Below, piece by piece: positions 17,992 through 26,626 of a stretch of 43,908 nt of DNA. The position numbers were made by a program, and so were the translations under genes. The stretch lies in NCBI RefSeq assembly GCF_014648695.1, contig NZ_BMRP01000051.1, positions 1 to 43,908 of the forward strand. The letters run 5' to 3'. The stretch is from Streptomyces albospinus. Its GTDB lineage: Bacteria > Actinomycetota > Actinomycetes > Streptomycetales > Streptomycetaceae. Numbering within the stretch: position 1 is the stretch's first letter; each line of letters starts with the position of its first letter. Under the pieces are notes generated by a model, which saw only the letters and a list, made by a program, of their open reading frames with translations, searched no databases and was not told where the DNA came from.

Positions 17992-18724
17992 ATGAAGATG
18001 AACACGAACATCCCTGGTCCCGAGCCGCGGAACGATGGCGGGGTCGGCGCCATCGCAGCAGCGGGCGGGCTGCACAACTACCAGTTGCGACTGCACGCCG
18101 AGTACGGGCCCGTCGTACGGTTCCAGCTTCCCGGCGCGGAGACGGCGGTGTCGGTCGCCGACCCCGTGCTGCTGGAGGCCATGGCGCGCCTCAACGAGCG
18201 GCCGAAGCGGCTGTTCGAGTTCCTGGACCCGCTGTGCGAGGCGGGCAACCTTCAGGTGATTCCGGCCGAGGAGCACACCCCATGGCGACGCCTGCTGCTC
18301 TCGGTACTGGCCGGACGCCCTTCCCATGAGCGGCACTTCGCGCGGTTCACCGAGCTGGTGACGGCACTCGCGGACCGCTGGGCCGAGCAGGACGGGCCGG
18401 CCGACCGCGAGCCCGTCGAGTTACAGAAGGATCTCACCGCCCTGGCGCTCCGGATGATCTGCGAGTACGCGCTGGGGGGCGAGGCCGCGGACCCGGGAGA
18501 TGGCCAAGAGGCCGCGACTGTCCTACATCCCCTTCGGCCTCGGGCCGCGCAGCTGCGAGGGCGCCGGCCTGGCCATGGTCGAGGCCGGACTGGTCCTGGC
18601 GGTACTCCTCAAGCGCTTCCGCTTCCGGCCCGTACCAGGGCATGAGGTGATCCCGATCGAACGCTTCGTGCTCTGGGCGGCCGATGACATCCGCATGATC
18701 GTGAGCCCGCGGATCCCGGGGTAG
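17992..18724 (+). pseudogene. Cytochrome P450 with the central half deleted
   Basis: ATG at 17992 has GGAAGAG upstream. About 165 residues of a P450 N-terminus follow (HAEYGPVVRFQLPGAE, RLLLSVLAGRPSHERHFARF). Near 18490-18500 the frame changes, and the second frame gives the C-terminus: YIPFGLGPRSCEGAGLAMVE, which holds the heme-ligand Cys, then the final strands (RPVPGHEVIPIERFVLW). About 200 residues containing the I-helix, ExxR and most of the meander are missing, so no functional enzyme can be made. The loss of the middle with retention of both ends resembles the istB and secreted-protein relics nearby. Confidence 0.85.
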
Positions 18725-18923
18725 GCCCCACGGCGTCGCTCGCCCGCAGAGGTGGCCGCCTGCTCTCTCGCCGGCGATCAACGGTGAGGGCGCCGGGCAG
18801 TTCGCGGACCACCGCAGCGGGTTCGGGGCCGGTGCGGCGCCGTCGCAGTGAACTTCCCGGCCCCCAGGGCCGTCTTCACCACCGGCCCGGCGGTCGGACG
18901 CCGGGGGAAGGGGAGAGGCGGGC

Positions 18924-19901
18924 ATGGCAATCCATCCGGGGCGGTGCCGTCAACAGCGGCTGCGGACCCACTCGTTGGCGGCCTTGCTATCGGCACTCGC
19001 GGTACTGCCGATCGTGGCGGGCTGTGCGGACGGCGGTACGGCCGGCAGCGGTTCCACGACTCCCCGACAGGCCCGGCAGATCATCGACGTCGCCGACACT
19101 CCTGCGCTGCCGAAGAACTTCCGTGTGGTGGGTGCCGTGGCCGACCACGGGACGGACAGGACGGCCCCGTCGCTGACGGGGCTCGCCACCCTGCACGCCT
19201 CGGGCAGTGGCGTGTTCTCCGCCGCCGGCCTGCGGGCGGTCAGCGACCACCTGCCCGCCGGCCACGGTCCCGTTGTCGATGTGGACCTGCGCCAGGAGTC
19301 ACACCTGTACGTCAACGGGATGCCGGTCAGCTGGTTCGGGGACAAGGACGACGCCAACATCGGACTGAGCCACGACCAGGTGCTGGCCGACGAACAACGG
19401 CGCCGGACGGAGCTGGAGCGGACCCGCCCGGTGAGCTTCGACTGGATACCGGGCAAGTCGGTGAGGCCCAGCGGGCCGGTGCGCGGCTCCAAGTCGGTCC
19501 GCACCGAGGCCGATATGGTCGAGCAGGCGGGCTGGCGCTACGTCCGGCTCACCGTGCCCGACCACCACCGCCCCCAGAACGCAGAGGTGGATCGCTTCGT
19601 CACCCTCGTCCGGGGCCTGCCGCAGGGTGCCTGGCTGCACTTCCACTGCCGCGCGGGAGTGGGGCGCACCACGACCTTCATGGCGATGTACGACATGATG
19701 CGCAACGCCCGGCGGGTCTCCTTCGGCGACATCCTGCGCCGCCAGGCATGGATAGGCGGCAAGGACCTTGCCTCCGATGCGCACTCCGACAAGCCCGAGG
19801 CGCGTGAACGGGCGGCCTTCCTCCGTGACTTCTATGCCTATGCGCAGCGGAACGCGGACGGTTTCAAGCTTCCGTACTCCCGCTGGGCGGCGGGGCGCTG
19901 A
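18924..19901 (+). CDS. PTP-like phosphatase (cysteine-phytase-like) lipoprotein
   Basis: 325 residues from ATG at 18924 behind GGGGAGAGG. The N-terminus has Arg residues, a hydrophobic core (AALLSALAVLPIVAG) and a lipobox ending in Cys, so it is a secreted lipoprotein. The P-loop HCRAGVGRT gives catalytic Cys242 and Arg248 (HCx5R), and VVDVDLRQESHLYVNG and WRYVRLTVPDHHRP resemble the PTP-like inositol phosphatases (cysteine phytases), where the loop is usually HCEAGVGRT. It likely removes phosphate from phytate or other phosphoesters outside the membrane. The Glu-to-Arg change in the loop could alter substrate choice. It stands alone between two pseudogenes. Confidence 0.8.
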   Translation: MAIHPGRCRQQRLRTHSLAALLSALAVLPIVAGCADGGTAGSGSTTPRQARQIIDVADTPALPKNFRVVGAVADHGTDRTAPSLTGLATLHASGSGVFSAAGLRAVSDHLPAGHGPVVDVDLRQESHLYVNGMPVSWFGDKDDANIGLSHDQVLADEQRRRTELERTRPVSFDWIPGKSVRPSGPVRGSKSVRTEADMVEQAGWRYVRLTVPDHHRPQNAEVDRFVTLVRGLPQGAWLHFHCRAGVGRTTTFMAMYDMMRNARRVSFGDILRRQAWIGGKDLASDAHSDKPEARERAAFLRDFYAYAQRNADGFKLPYSRWAAGR

Positions 19902-19936
19902 GCGGACGTCCGCCCGGCGCCCGGCCCGGTGATGGG

Positions 19937-20621
19937 TCAGGGATAGGAGACGACCGTGGACGGCGTGGTGGACGTGCCTGTGGTGGCGGCGCCGGTGGTG
20001 TTGACGACGTGCTCGTACTGGTCTTTGCCGCCGAGCGAGACGACCAGCAGGTCGTGGAACCTCACACCGGGAGCGTTCGGTGCGGCGAAGCCGTGGTCCT
20101 GGCGGATGTCGGGGTCGGCGATGTAGTAGCAGTAGCTGCCAAGTCCCCATGCTTCGTGGGTCGTTACGGCGTCGTCGACCTTGTAGGCGGCGTATCCCTT
20201 GACGTTGCCGTCCTGGATCGCGGCCTGGTTGGGGCGTCGTATGCCCGCGGTCGAGGTGGTAGATGCCGGGCGTGAGGAGCAGGTGGAGGCCCTGGGCCAG
20301 GGCTGCGTTGAGCGTGGTCGCGGTGACACCGGGCTTGGCGACGTAGAACCGGCCGAGCGACAGCGATGTGCCCCGTGGTGTGCCGTTGCCCCAGGTGGGC
20401 CCACCGGCGTCGGTGCGCATCTCGGGCAGGAAGACCCGGTATTCGCTGCCGGAGAGATAGAGGAAGGGCTTCTCCCGGGAGACTGCGGTGGTGGCCAGCG
20501 TCGTGTAGGGCGGGTTGGGGAAGCCCTGCGCGGGAGCGCCCTGCACCCCGGAGAACACCATGTTCCACACGCCGTTGGTCCAGCCGCCGACGGCGCTGTC
20601 GCGCGTGACACTCGCGAACAC
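19937..20621 (-). pseudogene. Remnant of a large secreted F5/8-type-domain / beta-helix protein
   Basis: Two minus-strand frames together match a Streptomyces secreted family often named 'coagulation factor 5/8 type domain protein' or 'adenylyl cyclase'. Frame one (20621 to about 20250) gives WTNGVWNMVFSGVQGAPAQ, EKPFLYLSGSEYRVFLPEM and HLLLTPGIYHLD. Frame two (about 20240 to 19937) gives NVKGYAAYKVDDAVTTHEAWG, DLLVVSLGG and the end TTPSTVVSYP. Some 150 residues between them and the whole N-terminal part are missing, with an in-frame stop just upstream of 20621. Confidence 0.75.
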
Positions 20622-20846
20622 ACCGCATACCGCATATCACCTCGCGGCGAGCGTGGCAGCGGAGTCGGAGACCGCCGACGCGGCAGTGCCGTCAGCACAG
20701 TTCGGGAGGGAGCATCCGTAGCTCTGGCTGCTCTGGCTCAGCGCACTTCGCGCGCCCCTGCGCGCTCCCACCAGCCCTCATGGACCTCCACGCGCCGGGC
20801 CGCCACAGGCAACGGTGGCTGCCTTCGGTAGTTGAATGAGGCTGTG

Positions 20847-21428
20847 GTGGACGATGTGTGCGGTGGGGGATGGGCGGACCACAGACTCAACCGGTGGCGG
20901 CTGGCCGCGGCCTCGGTCATGGCGCTGGTCGGTGCGGGCGGGTTGCTGCTGTGCATGGCTCACGGGGTGTTGGCGGTGTCCGTGGCGGGTTCGGGCGGTG
21001 CGTTCAAGGTGACCGGCGAGCAGTTGGAGGGCGACGGATTCACGGAGGTGACCGATACCCTGGTGGAGCACGACGGGACCAGTCACCCGGTTGCGGTGGT
21101 GGGCGCGGAACGGGCGTCGGTCCGGGGGCTGTGCGCCAGCCTGCTGGTGCCCTCTCCGTTCGGCTTCTTCACCCTGCGCGGCGCTGCGGGACGCACCGTC
21201 CCCGTCCAGGCCACGGGACTGGTGGTCAACAGCGATCGGGTCAGTGGCGCCGACACCACCATCACCGGCTTGCGCGTCGGACTCCTCCCGCAGGGCGGCG
21301 TCGGTATCCGGGCCGGTCATGCGGCCGTTTCCCGGGCCCGGTTCACTTCCTGGCTCGCCACGGCGGGCAGCTTCCGGGTGCACGATGTGGACGTCACCAT
21401 CAAGTCCGGCCGGGCGGAATGCCACTGA
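20847..21428 (+). CDS. DUF6230-family protein
   Basis: About 193 residues. GTG at 20847 is preferred because GAGG lies 5 bases upstream; GTG at 20844 and TTG at 20832 are alternatives. One N-terminal transmembrane or signal-anchor segment (AASVMALVGAGGLLLCMAHG) is followed by an exported domain made of repeated short beta-strands (FTEVTDTLVEHDG, VVGAERASVRGLCASLLVPSP, GADTTITGLRVGLLPQ). This matches DUF6230, a Streptomyces family of unknown function that is usually paired with DUF6114, as it is here with a TGATG overlap. No catalytic motif is visible. It may bind lipid, but that is inference. Confidence 0.75.
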   Translation: MDDVCGGGWADHRLNRWRLAAASVMALVGAGGLLLCMAHGVLAVSVAGSGGAFKVTGEQLEGDGFTEVTDTLVEHDGTSHPVAVVGAERASVRGLCASLLVPSPFGFFTLRGAAGRTVPVQATGLVVNSDRVSGADTTITGLRVGLLPQGGVGIRAGHAAVSRARFTSWLATAGSFRVHDVDVTIKSGRAECH

Positions 21429-21787
21429 TGCGGCTGCCTGATCGGGCGTGGCGGCGTGGCCGCCCGTGGGGCGCCGCCGTGCTCGCCGTGCTGGGGTCGG
21501 TGGAGATGGTGCTGCTGCCCTTCTCCGGGGCCCCGGCCACGGTGACCGTGGCCGGGATCGTCGGCGGCGCGGGGTTCTCCACCAGTGTGCCGCTGTTGGC
21601 TGCCTCCCTGATGCTGATCACGCACCCGCAGCTCCACACGCCGGTAGGGCTGGTGGTGCTGGCACTCGCGCTGGTCGCCCTGGTGACCTGCAATGTGGGA
21701 GGCATGCTGGTGGGCAGCGTCCTGGCCGGCGCCGGCGGTGTGTGGGGATTCGCCTGGCTACCGCCCGCTGCCCCGGACCGAGCGTGA
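21428..21787 (+). CDS. DUF6114-family small membrane protein
   Basis: 119 residues; ATG at 21428 overlaps the DUF6230 stop (TGATG), so translation is coupled. Four hydrophobic segments fill almost the whole chain: WGAAVLAVLGSVEMVLLPF, TVTVAGIVGGAGFSTSVPL with LLAASLMLITHP, TPVGLVVLALALVALVTC and MLVGSVLAGAGGVWGFAWL. This is the usual DUF6114 form and partner. Function is unknown; it probably forms a membrane complex with the DUF6230 protein. Confidence 0.78.
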   Translation: MRLPDRAWRRGRPWGAAVLAVLGSVEMVLLPFSGAPATVTVAGIVGGAGFSTSVPLLAASLMLITHPQLHTPVGLVVLALALVALVTCNVGGMLVGSVLAGAGGVWGFAWLPPAAPDRA

Positions 21788-22251
21788 AGCGGCTCGGATG
21801 GGCGGTGACGGTCCTGCTCGGCGGCGCAGCCATGACAGGGCCCGGGCCGGCCCCGGCGGTCGGCCCATCCCCGGCGTCCCCGTCGCTGACCGTGCGGGCC
21901 CGGGCCGCCAGGGGTGGACCCGCCCACTGCGTCCTGCGGGCGGCCGACGGGCACCCGCTGCTGCACTGCCGCCTCGCCCGCCTCGCTCTCACCGGGGCGG
22001 AGGTCACCGCTCGCACCCCGGACGGCAACGTCACGGTGGAGTGCGCCCGCGCCGACCTCCCCGGCGCCGTCGAGGTGGATTTGACGGCCGTCAGCGGCCG
22101 GCTCTTCGGTGTGCTGCCGGTGCAGTGGGACGCGACGCTTCCGCTGCCGTTCGCCGCCGCTCCGCCGGTGGCACTGACCGACGTGACCGCCACCGTCGAC
22201 GGCTTTTCCGTACAGGGCGGCCGGCTCCAGGAAGTCGTACAGCACCGGTGA
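21784..22251 (+). CDS. Small secreted protein encoded with DUF6230/DUF6114
   Basis: 155 residues; GTG at 21784 overlaps the DUF6114 stop (GTGA). A signal peptide (MKRLGWAVTVLLGGAAM) leads to a beta-rich domain with repeats of about 20-25 residues (LLHCRLARLALTGAEVTART, TVECARADLPGAVEVDLTAV, SGRLFGVLPVQW). The repeats resemble those of the DUF6230 protein and, loosely, the beta-groove (OstA/LptC-like or DUF2993-like) proteins that shield lipid tails. I do not recognise a named family. Its stop at 22251 lies 3 bases from the end of the convergent cis-prenyltransferase gene. Confidence 0.7.
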   Translation: MKRLGWAVTVLLGGAAMTGPGPAPAVGPSPASPSLTVRARAARGGPAHCVLRAADGHPLLHCRLARLALTGAEVTARTPDGNVTVECARADLPGAVEVDLTAVSGRLFGVLPVQWDATLPLPFAAAPPVALTDVTATVDGFSVQGGRLQEVVQHR

Positions 22252-22254
22252 CCG

Positions 22255-23070
22255 TCACCGTGCCTCGGGCAGCGCGCCGAACCGCCGCTTGCGGGCGGCG
22301 AAGGCCCGTATGAGGAGCCGGAGTTGGTCACCGGTGAAGTCGGGCCAGAGGGTCTCCACGAAAAAGAACTCCGCATAGGCCGACTGCCACAGCAGGAAGT
22401 TGGAGATCCGCTGCTCCCCGGAGGTACGGACGAGCATGTCCACGTCGGGCAGATCCGGCAGCAGCAGGTGGCGGGCGAAGACCTGCTCGTCGATGCCATC
22501 CGGTTCCACTCGCCCGGCCAGTGTGGAGCGGGCCAGCGCCGCTGCCGCCGTCGTGATCTCGGCGCGGCCACCGTAGTTGAGGCAGAAGACGACGGTCATC
22601 GACCGGCCGTGCCGGGTCCGGAGCTCCGCCGCGCCCAGCGCCCCGACCACTTCGGGAGCCAGACCTGTCTGGGCACCGCACCATCTCAGCCGAAGGCTGC
22701 GGTCGGTGTAATCGGCGAGGGAACGGAGGCTCTCGACGGCCAGCCGCATCAGGGCGAGCACCTCGGCCTCGGGCCGGCGCCAGTTCTCGGTGGAGAAGAC
22801 GAAGAGCGACAGATGGCCGACGCCCTCGTCGAGTGCCGCGTCCAGCACGGACCGCACGGCACGCACTCCCGCCTCGTGTCCCTTGATCCGGGGCAGCCCT
22901 CGGGCAGTGGCCCACCGACCGTTGCCGTCCATGATGATGGCGATATGGAGGGGGCGGACGTTCCCCGCCGGGGGCCGCAGCGGGACCCTTATCGCTCCCT
23001 CGGCCCGGGCATCAACGCCACGGAGCAGCCATGCCGCGGCGGATATCCGCCAGTTGGAGACTCTGGACAT
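22255..23070 (-). CDS. cis-prenyltransferase (UppS-like isoprenyl transferase)
   Basis: 271 residues from ATG at 23070 behind AGGGGG. The undecaprenyl diphosphate synthase-family motifs are all present: IAIIMDGNGRWA with the catalytic Asp, GHEAGV, FSTENWRRP, LNYGGRAEI and DMLVRTSGEQRISNFLLWQS, where the RTSGE..R.SNF stretch binds IPP. It should condense IPP onto an allylic diphosphate with Z geometry. Chain length cannot be read. Because essential housekeeping uppS genes have other neighbours, and this one sits beside a PAP2 phosphatase, P450 and oxidoreductases, it is more likely a dedicated secondary enzyme. It is divergent from the PAP2 gene. Confidence 0.88.
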   Translation of the reverse strand: MSRVSNWRISAAAWLLRGVDARAEGAIRVPLRPPAGNVRPLHIAIIMDGNGRWATARGLPRIKGHEAGVRAVRSVLDAALDEGVGHLSLFVFSTENWRRPEAEVLALMRLAVESLRSLADYTDRSLRLRWCGAQTGLAPEVVGALGAAELRTRHGRSMTVVFCLNYGGRAEITTAAAALARSTLAGRVEPDGIDEQVFARHLLLPDLPDVDMLVRTSGEQRISNFLLWQSAYAEFFFVETLWPDFTGDQLRLLIRAFAARKRRFGALPEAR

Positions 23071-23166
23071 CAACTACCCCCTGTCCGTGCACCCGTTTGG
23101 AGCGTTACCTGGAAGGTGGACGTCGTATGCCGCAAACCATCCGGTTGGGCGAATCGTTGGTGAGTT

Positions 23167-23760
23167 GTGGCAGAGAAGCGCACGAGCAGCAGTAACGCGC
23201 CCGAGCGGCTGGCCCTCTGGACGGGCAGGCTGTTCGCGCCCCCCGTGCTTCCGGTGGCCGCCGGCTGCGCACTCAGCTGGCGGGCCGCCCTGCCTGCTTG
23301 GGGCGTCACCGCCGCCGGGTGCGCGGTGCTGGGGGTGATGGTCATCGTCCTGGGGGTGCGCCGGGGCTGGTGGTCGGACTGGGAACTGAGCCGCCGGGCC
23401 GAACGTCCGTTGCCGCTGGCCTGCGCCACAACCGGCGCCTTGGTGGTGTGGCTGGCCTGCTGGTGGCTCGGCGCCCCGCGTGAGCTGCTGGTGCCGGCGG
23501 CGCTCGCCCCGCTGGGCGGCGCGGCGTTCCTGGTGTGCACCCGCCGGGGCAAGGTGTCGCTGCACACCAGTGCCGCAGCGGGCGGGATCGCCCTGCTCTC
23601 GGTCGAGGTGAGCGGGTGGTGTGCGGTGGCGGGGGTCCCCCTGCTGGCGCTCGTCGGCTGGTCGCGGGTGCGGCTCGGAGCGCATACCGCGCGTCAGGTG
23701 TCGGCGGGCGGGGTGCTGGGCGCCGGGCTCACTGTTCTGGTGCTGTGGCTGGCCGGCTGA
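23167..23760 (+). CDS. PAP2-type membrane phosphatase-like protein
   Basis: 197 residues from GTG at 23167 with a weak GGTGAG upstream. About five membrane segments (PPVLPVAAGCALSWRAALPAW, VTAAGCAVLGVMVIVLG, VVWLACWWLGA, LSVEVSGWCAVAGVPLLALVGW, GVLGAGLTVLVLWLAG). A loop with KVSLHTSAAAG and then SRVRLGAHTARQVSAGG corresponds to PAP2 motifs 2 (PSGH-like, here SLHTS) and 3 (SRxxxGxHxxxQV, catalytic His). Motif 1 is partly degenerate (RRAERPLPL). Such enzymes remove phosphate from prenyl or lipid phosphates, so it could dephosphorylate the product of the adjacent cis-prenyltransferase. Its last 32 bases overlap the 3' end of the convergent P450 gene. Confidence 0.75.
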   Translation: MAEKRTSSSNAPERLALWTGRLFAPPVLPVAAGCALSWRAALPAWGVTAAGCAVLGVMVIVLGVRRGWWSDWELSRRAERPLPLACATTGALVVWLACWWLGAPRELLVPAALAPLGGAAFLVCTRRGKVSLHTSAAAGGIALLSVEVSGWCAVAGVPLLALVGWSRVRLGAHTARQVSAGGVLGAGLTVLVLWLAG

Positions 23761-25099
23761 TCCGGCGCTCGGCCACCATCGGCATCGCCTGAGGATGGAG
23801 GAAGATCCGTGCCGACGGCCGGACGCGGGCGCCCGGCACGGCCCGCAGCCGCCACCGGGCGGCGATCGTGGCCACCACGGCCAGCATCTGGTTCATCGAC
23901 ATCCGCTCGCCGATGCACCTGCGTGGTCCGGAGCCGAAGGGGACGTAGGCGCAAGGGGCGACGGCCCGGGCCCGCTCGGGGAGCCAGCGGTCGGGGTCGA
24001 ACCGGTACGGGTCACGATGATGCTCCGGGTGATGGTGCAGCGCGTACGCCGACCAGGCCAGGTCCGTACCGGCGGGCATGCGGACGCCGCCGAACTCCAC
24101 CTCGTTGAGCGTGCGTCGCCCCAGCAGCCACACCGGTGGGTAGCGGCGGAGTGTCTCCAGCACGACGCGCCGGGTGTACACCAGCCTCGGCAGGTCATCC
24201 GCCCCGACCCGCCGTCCCCCGAGCACGGAGTGGAGCTCCTCGTGGAGCCGGTGTTCCACCTCCGGGTGGGCGGCCAACTCGTGGAAAACCCATGGCAGCA
24301 CGTCACCAACCCCATGAGCCCCCGCAATCAGAGAGAAGAACATCTCCCGGACGACCTGCGCGTCGTCGAGCCCTCCGCCCTCCGGATAGCGACAGCGCAC
24401 CAGCGCCGAGAGGACATCGCCGTCGTCCCGCCCCGGCGAGCTGCGGCGCGCGCGCAGCGCCTGCCCGATCGCGGCGCGCAGCCTGGCCCGGGCCCGTACG
24501 AAGCCGCCGGTGCCGGGCGCCGGCACCCGCTGGGTCCACTGCGGGGCGACCGACCGCCAGTACAGGCCGGCCACGAGATGGGTCTCCACCGCGGCGAGGG
24601 CCGTGGCCACCTCGTCGACGGGTTCGCCGCAGAAGGCGTGCGCGGCGATGCGGTGGGCGAGTGTCAGCAGGTGCCGTTCGAGGCGGAGCGGGCACCCGGG
24701 GCGCCAATCGGCGAGCCCTTGCTCGGTGGCCCGGACCGCGAACTCCACCTGCCCCGCGAGCCGGTGGGGGTGGAAGGCCGGCTGGAGCGCGCGACGGTGG
24801 CGGCGGTGCGCGGCGTAGGGGGTCAGTCCCGGGAAGCCCATGTCCATCACCAGGCTCACCCCGATCTGCGGGCCCGCGCTGTCGGTGAGCCTCCCCTTGA
24901 CGAAGTCGCGGGAATCGGTGACGAGCATCCGGTGCACCAGCTCAGGGGCGGTGACCATGTAGCAGGGGCGGAACCCGGGGTGGAAGCGAACCACCGGGCC
25001 GAGTCCGTTGAGACCGGTCATGAACTCCAGGGGACGGAACCAGAGTTGCCCACCGTGCCCGATCGGCGGCACACCCCAGGGCGCGGTAGGAATGCTCAA
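23729..25099 (-). CDS. Cytochrome P450
   Basis: 456 residues. The start is TTG at 25099, six bases after GGGGGAGGTGG; GTG 27 bases upstream is the alternative. All P450 landmarks are present: the ETLRRYPP helix K motif near 315, FDPDRWLPE, and the heme loop FGSGPRRCIGE with Cys395. The I-helix reads LIAGAHGVGD (258-266), so the usual acid-alcohol pair of (A/G)Gx(D/E)T is replaced. The N-terminus is soluble, and the overall form resembles class-I bacterial P450s of terpene and lipid pathways. It probably hydroxylates the isoprenoid product of this locus. It is divergent from the GMC oxidoreductase across 60 bases and overlaps the PAP2 gene end. Confidence 0.9.
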   Translation of the reverse strand: MSIPTAPWGVPPIGHGGQLWFRPLEFMTGLNGLGPVVRFHPGFRPCYMVTAPELVHRMLVTDSRDFVKGRLTDSAGPQIGVSLVMDMGFPGLTPYAAHRRHRRALQPAFHPHRLAGQVEFAVRATEQGLADWRPGCPLRLERHLLTLAHRIAAHAFCGEPVDEVATALAAVETHLVAGLYWRSVAPQWTQRVPAPGTGGFVRARARLRAAIGQALRARRSSPGRDDGDVLSALVRCRYPEGGGLDDAQVVREMFFSLIAGAHGVGDVLPWVFHELAAHPEVEHRLHEELHSVLGGRRVGADDLPRLVYTRRVVLETLRRYPPVWLLGRRTLNEVEFGGVRMPAGTDLAWSAYALHHHPEHHRDPYRFDPDRWLPERARAVAPCAYVPFGSGPRRCIGERMSMNQMLAVVATIAARWRLRAVPGARVRPSARIFLHPQAMPMVAERRISRPATAPEQ

Positions 25100-25159
25100 C
25101 GGGCCACCTCCCCCGCGACGTTGCACACATAACGCTGCGCTGTTGATGGAATACCCAGC

Positions 25160-26626
25160 GTGTCGAGTGCTGGGGTAGTAGTCGTCGGTTCCGGCTTCGG
25201 CGGTGGGGTAGCCGCGCTGCGGCTCTCCGAGAAGGGCTATCGCGTCACCGTCGTGGAGGCGGGCCGGCGCTTCGCCGACACCGACTTCGCCCGATCCCCC
25301 TGGCAGTTGCACCGATTGGTGTGGGCGCCGAGGCTGCGGATGTCCGGCATCGTCGAGGTCCGTGCGCGCCGTAGGCTGCTGACCCTCACGGGCGTCGGCG
25401 TGGGCGGCGGCTCCCTCGCCTATGCGGGAGCGCACCACCGTCCGGAGCCCGAGATCTTCCGCGCACCCGGATGGGATCCGTCGGTGGACTGGCCGGCCGA
25501 GCTCGCCCCTTGCTACGACCTCGCGGAACGCATGCTGGGCTCCACGACCGTCCCCCGGCCTGACTGCGACGCCGGCGGCGACGGTGCGTTGCGGCAGGTC
25601 GCGGGCGACCTGCGGGCGACCACCACCTTCCATCCCACCCGGGTCGGCGTGTACTTCGGGCCCCCGGGGGTGCCCGCCGACGACCCGTACTTCGACGGCC
25701 GGGGCCCGGGCCGTACCGGCTGCACCGGCTGCGGATGCTGTGCCACCGGCTGCCGGGTCGGCGCGAAGAACACCCTGGTGAAGAACTACCTCCATCTCGC
25801 TGAGCAGTTGGGGGCCCGAATCCGCCCCCTCACCACCGTCACGTCGCTCCACCCGCAGCCGGGCGGCGGATGGCGGCTCCGCACGGTGCGGTCCGGCGCG
25901 CTGGTCCGCGGACGGGTCGAGACACTCGACGCCGACCAGGTGGTGCTGGCCGCCGGCGCGTGGGGCACGGTGGAGCTCCTGCACCGCTGCCGGGCCGCCG
26001 GTACCCTTCCGGCCCTCTCCCCGGCCCTGGGCACCGGCACCCGCACGAACCGGGAGGTGCTGCTCGCCATCTCGGATCCCGGCGCCGGGGTGGGCCCCGG
26101 TGTGGCCATCAGTTCCGCGCTGCGTCCCGACGACCGCACCCTGGTCCAGCTCTGCCGCCTCGGCCCGGGGTTCCACCCGCTGGGCGCCGCGTTCGTACCG
26201 CCCGTGCGGCGGTTCGGGCCGCACACCGCCCTGCTGTTCGCCATGGAGCGGGCCAACTCCACCCTCACCAGCCGCTATCGGTGCGGACGGATGACCTTCG
26301 CACCGGGCGAGGGCCCGGCCGAACCGGTGAGCCTCGCCGCAGCCCGGGCCGTGGCCGGCCGCTACGCCGAGCGTGTCGGGGGCCGCACCCACACCCTGTG
26401 GTGGGGCCCGCTGCTCCGCCTCCCCTTCACTGCCCACCTGCTGGGCGGATGCCCACTCGGCGGCGACTCGCGCACCAGCGTCATGGACGTCCACCACAGG
26501 GTGCACGGCTACCCGGGCCTGCACATCGCGGACGCTTCCGCCGTTCCCACCAACCTCGGCTGCAACCCCGCGCTCACCATAACCGCCATGGCCGAACGGG
26601 CCTTTGCCCAGTGGCCGACCGCATGA
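25160..26626 (+). CDS. GMC-type FAD oxidoreductase (cholesterol-oxidase/ChoD-like) with Cys cluster
   Basis: 488 residues from GTG at 25160. FAD motif VVVVGSGFGGGVAALRL and the second nucleotide motif GVGVGGGSLAYAG open the protein; the C-terminus has the GMC signature LLGGCPLGGDSRTSV, then GLHIADASAVPTNLGCNPALT. At residues 188-198 CTGCGCCATGC, then RVGAKNT, has a CX2CX2CX3C spacing (Cys188, 191, 194, 198), as in ChoD-type enzymes where an iron-sulfur cluster is proposed. It should oxidise an alcohol on a lipid or isoprenoid to ketone or aldehyde. It is coupled to the next gene by ATGA and shares a 60-base divergent promoter region with the P450. Confidence 0.88.
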   Translation: MSSAGVVVVGSGFGGGVAALRLSEKGYRVTVVEAGRRFADTDFARSPWQLHRLVWAPRLRMSGIVEVRARRRLLTLTGVGVGGGSLAYAGAHHRPEPEIFRAPGWDPSVDWPAELAPCYDLAERMLGSTTVPRPDCDAGGDGALRQVAGDLRATTTFHPTRVGVYFGPPGVPADDPYFDGRGPGRTGCTGCGCCATGCRVGAKNTLVKNYLHLAEQLGARIRPLTTVTSLHPQPGGGWRLRTVRSGALVRGRVETLDADQVVLAAGAWGTVELLHRCRAAGTLPALSPALGTGTRTNREVLLAISDPGAGVGPGVAISSALRPDDRTLVQLCRLGPGFHPLGAAFVPPVRRFGPHTALLFAMERANSTLTSRYRCGRMTFAPGEGPAEPVSLAAARAVAGRYAERVGGRTHTLWWGPLLRLPFTAHLLGGCPLGGDSRTSVMDVHHRVHGYPGLHIADASAVPTNLGCNPALTITAMAERAFAQWPTA

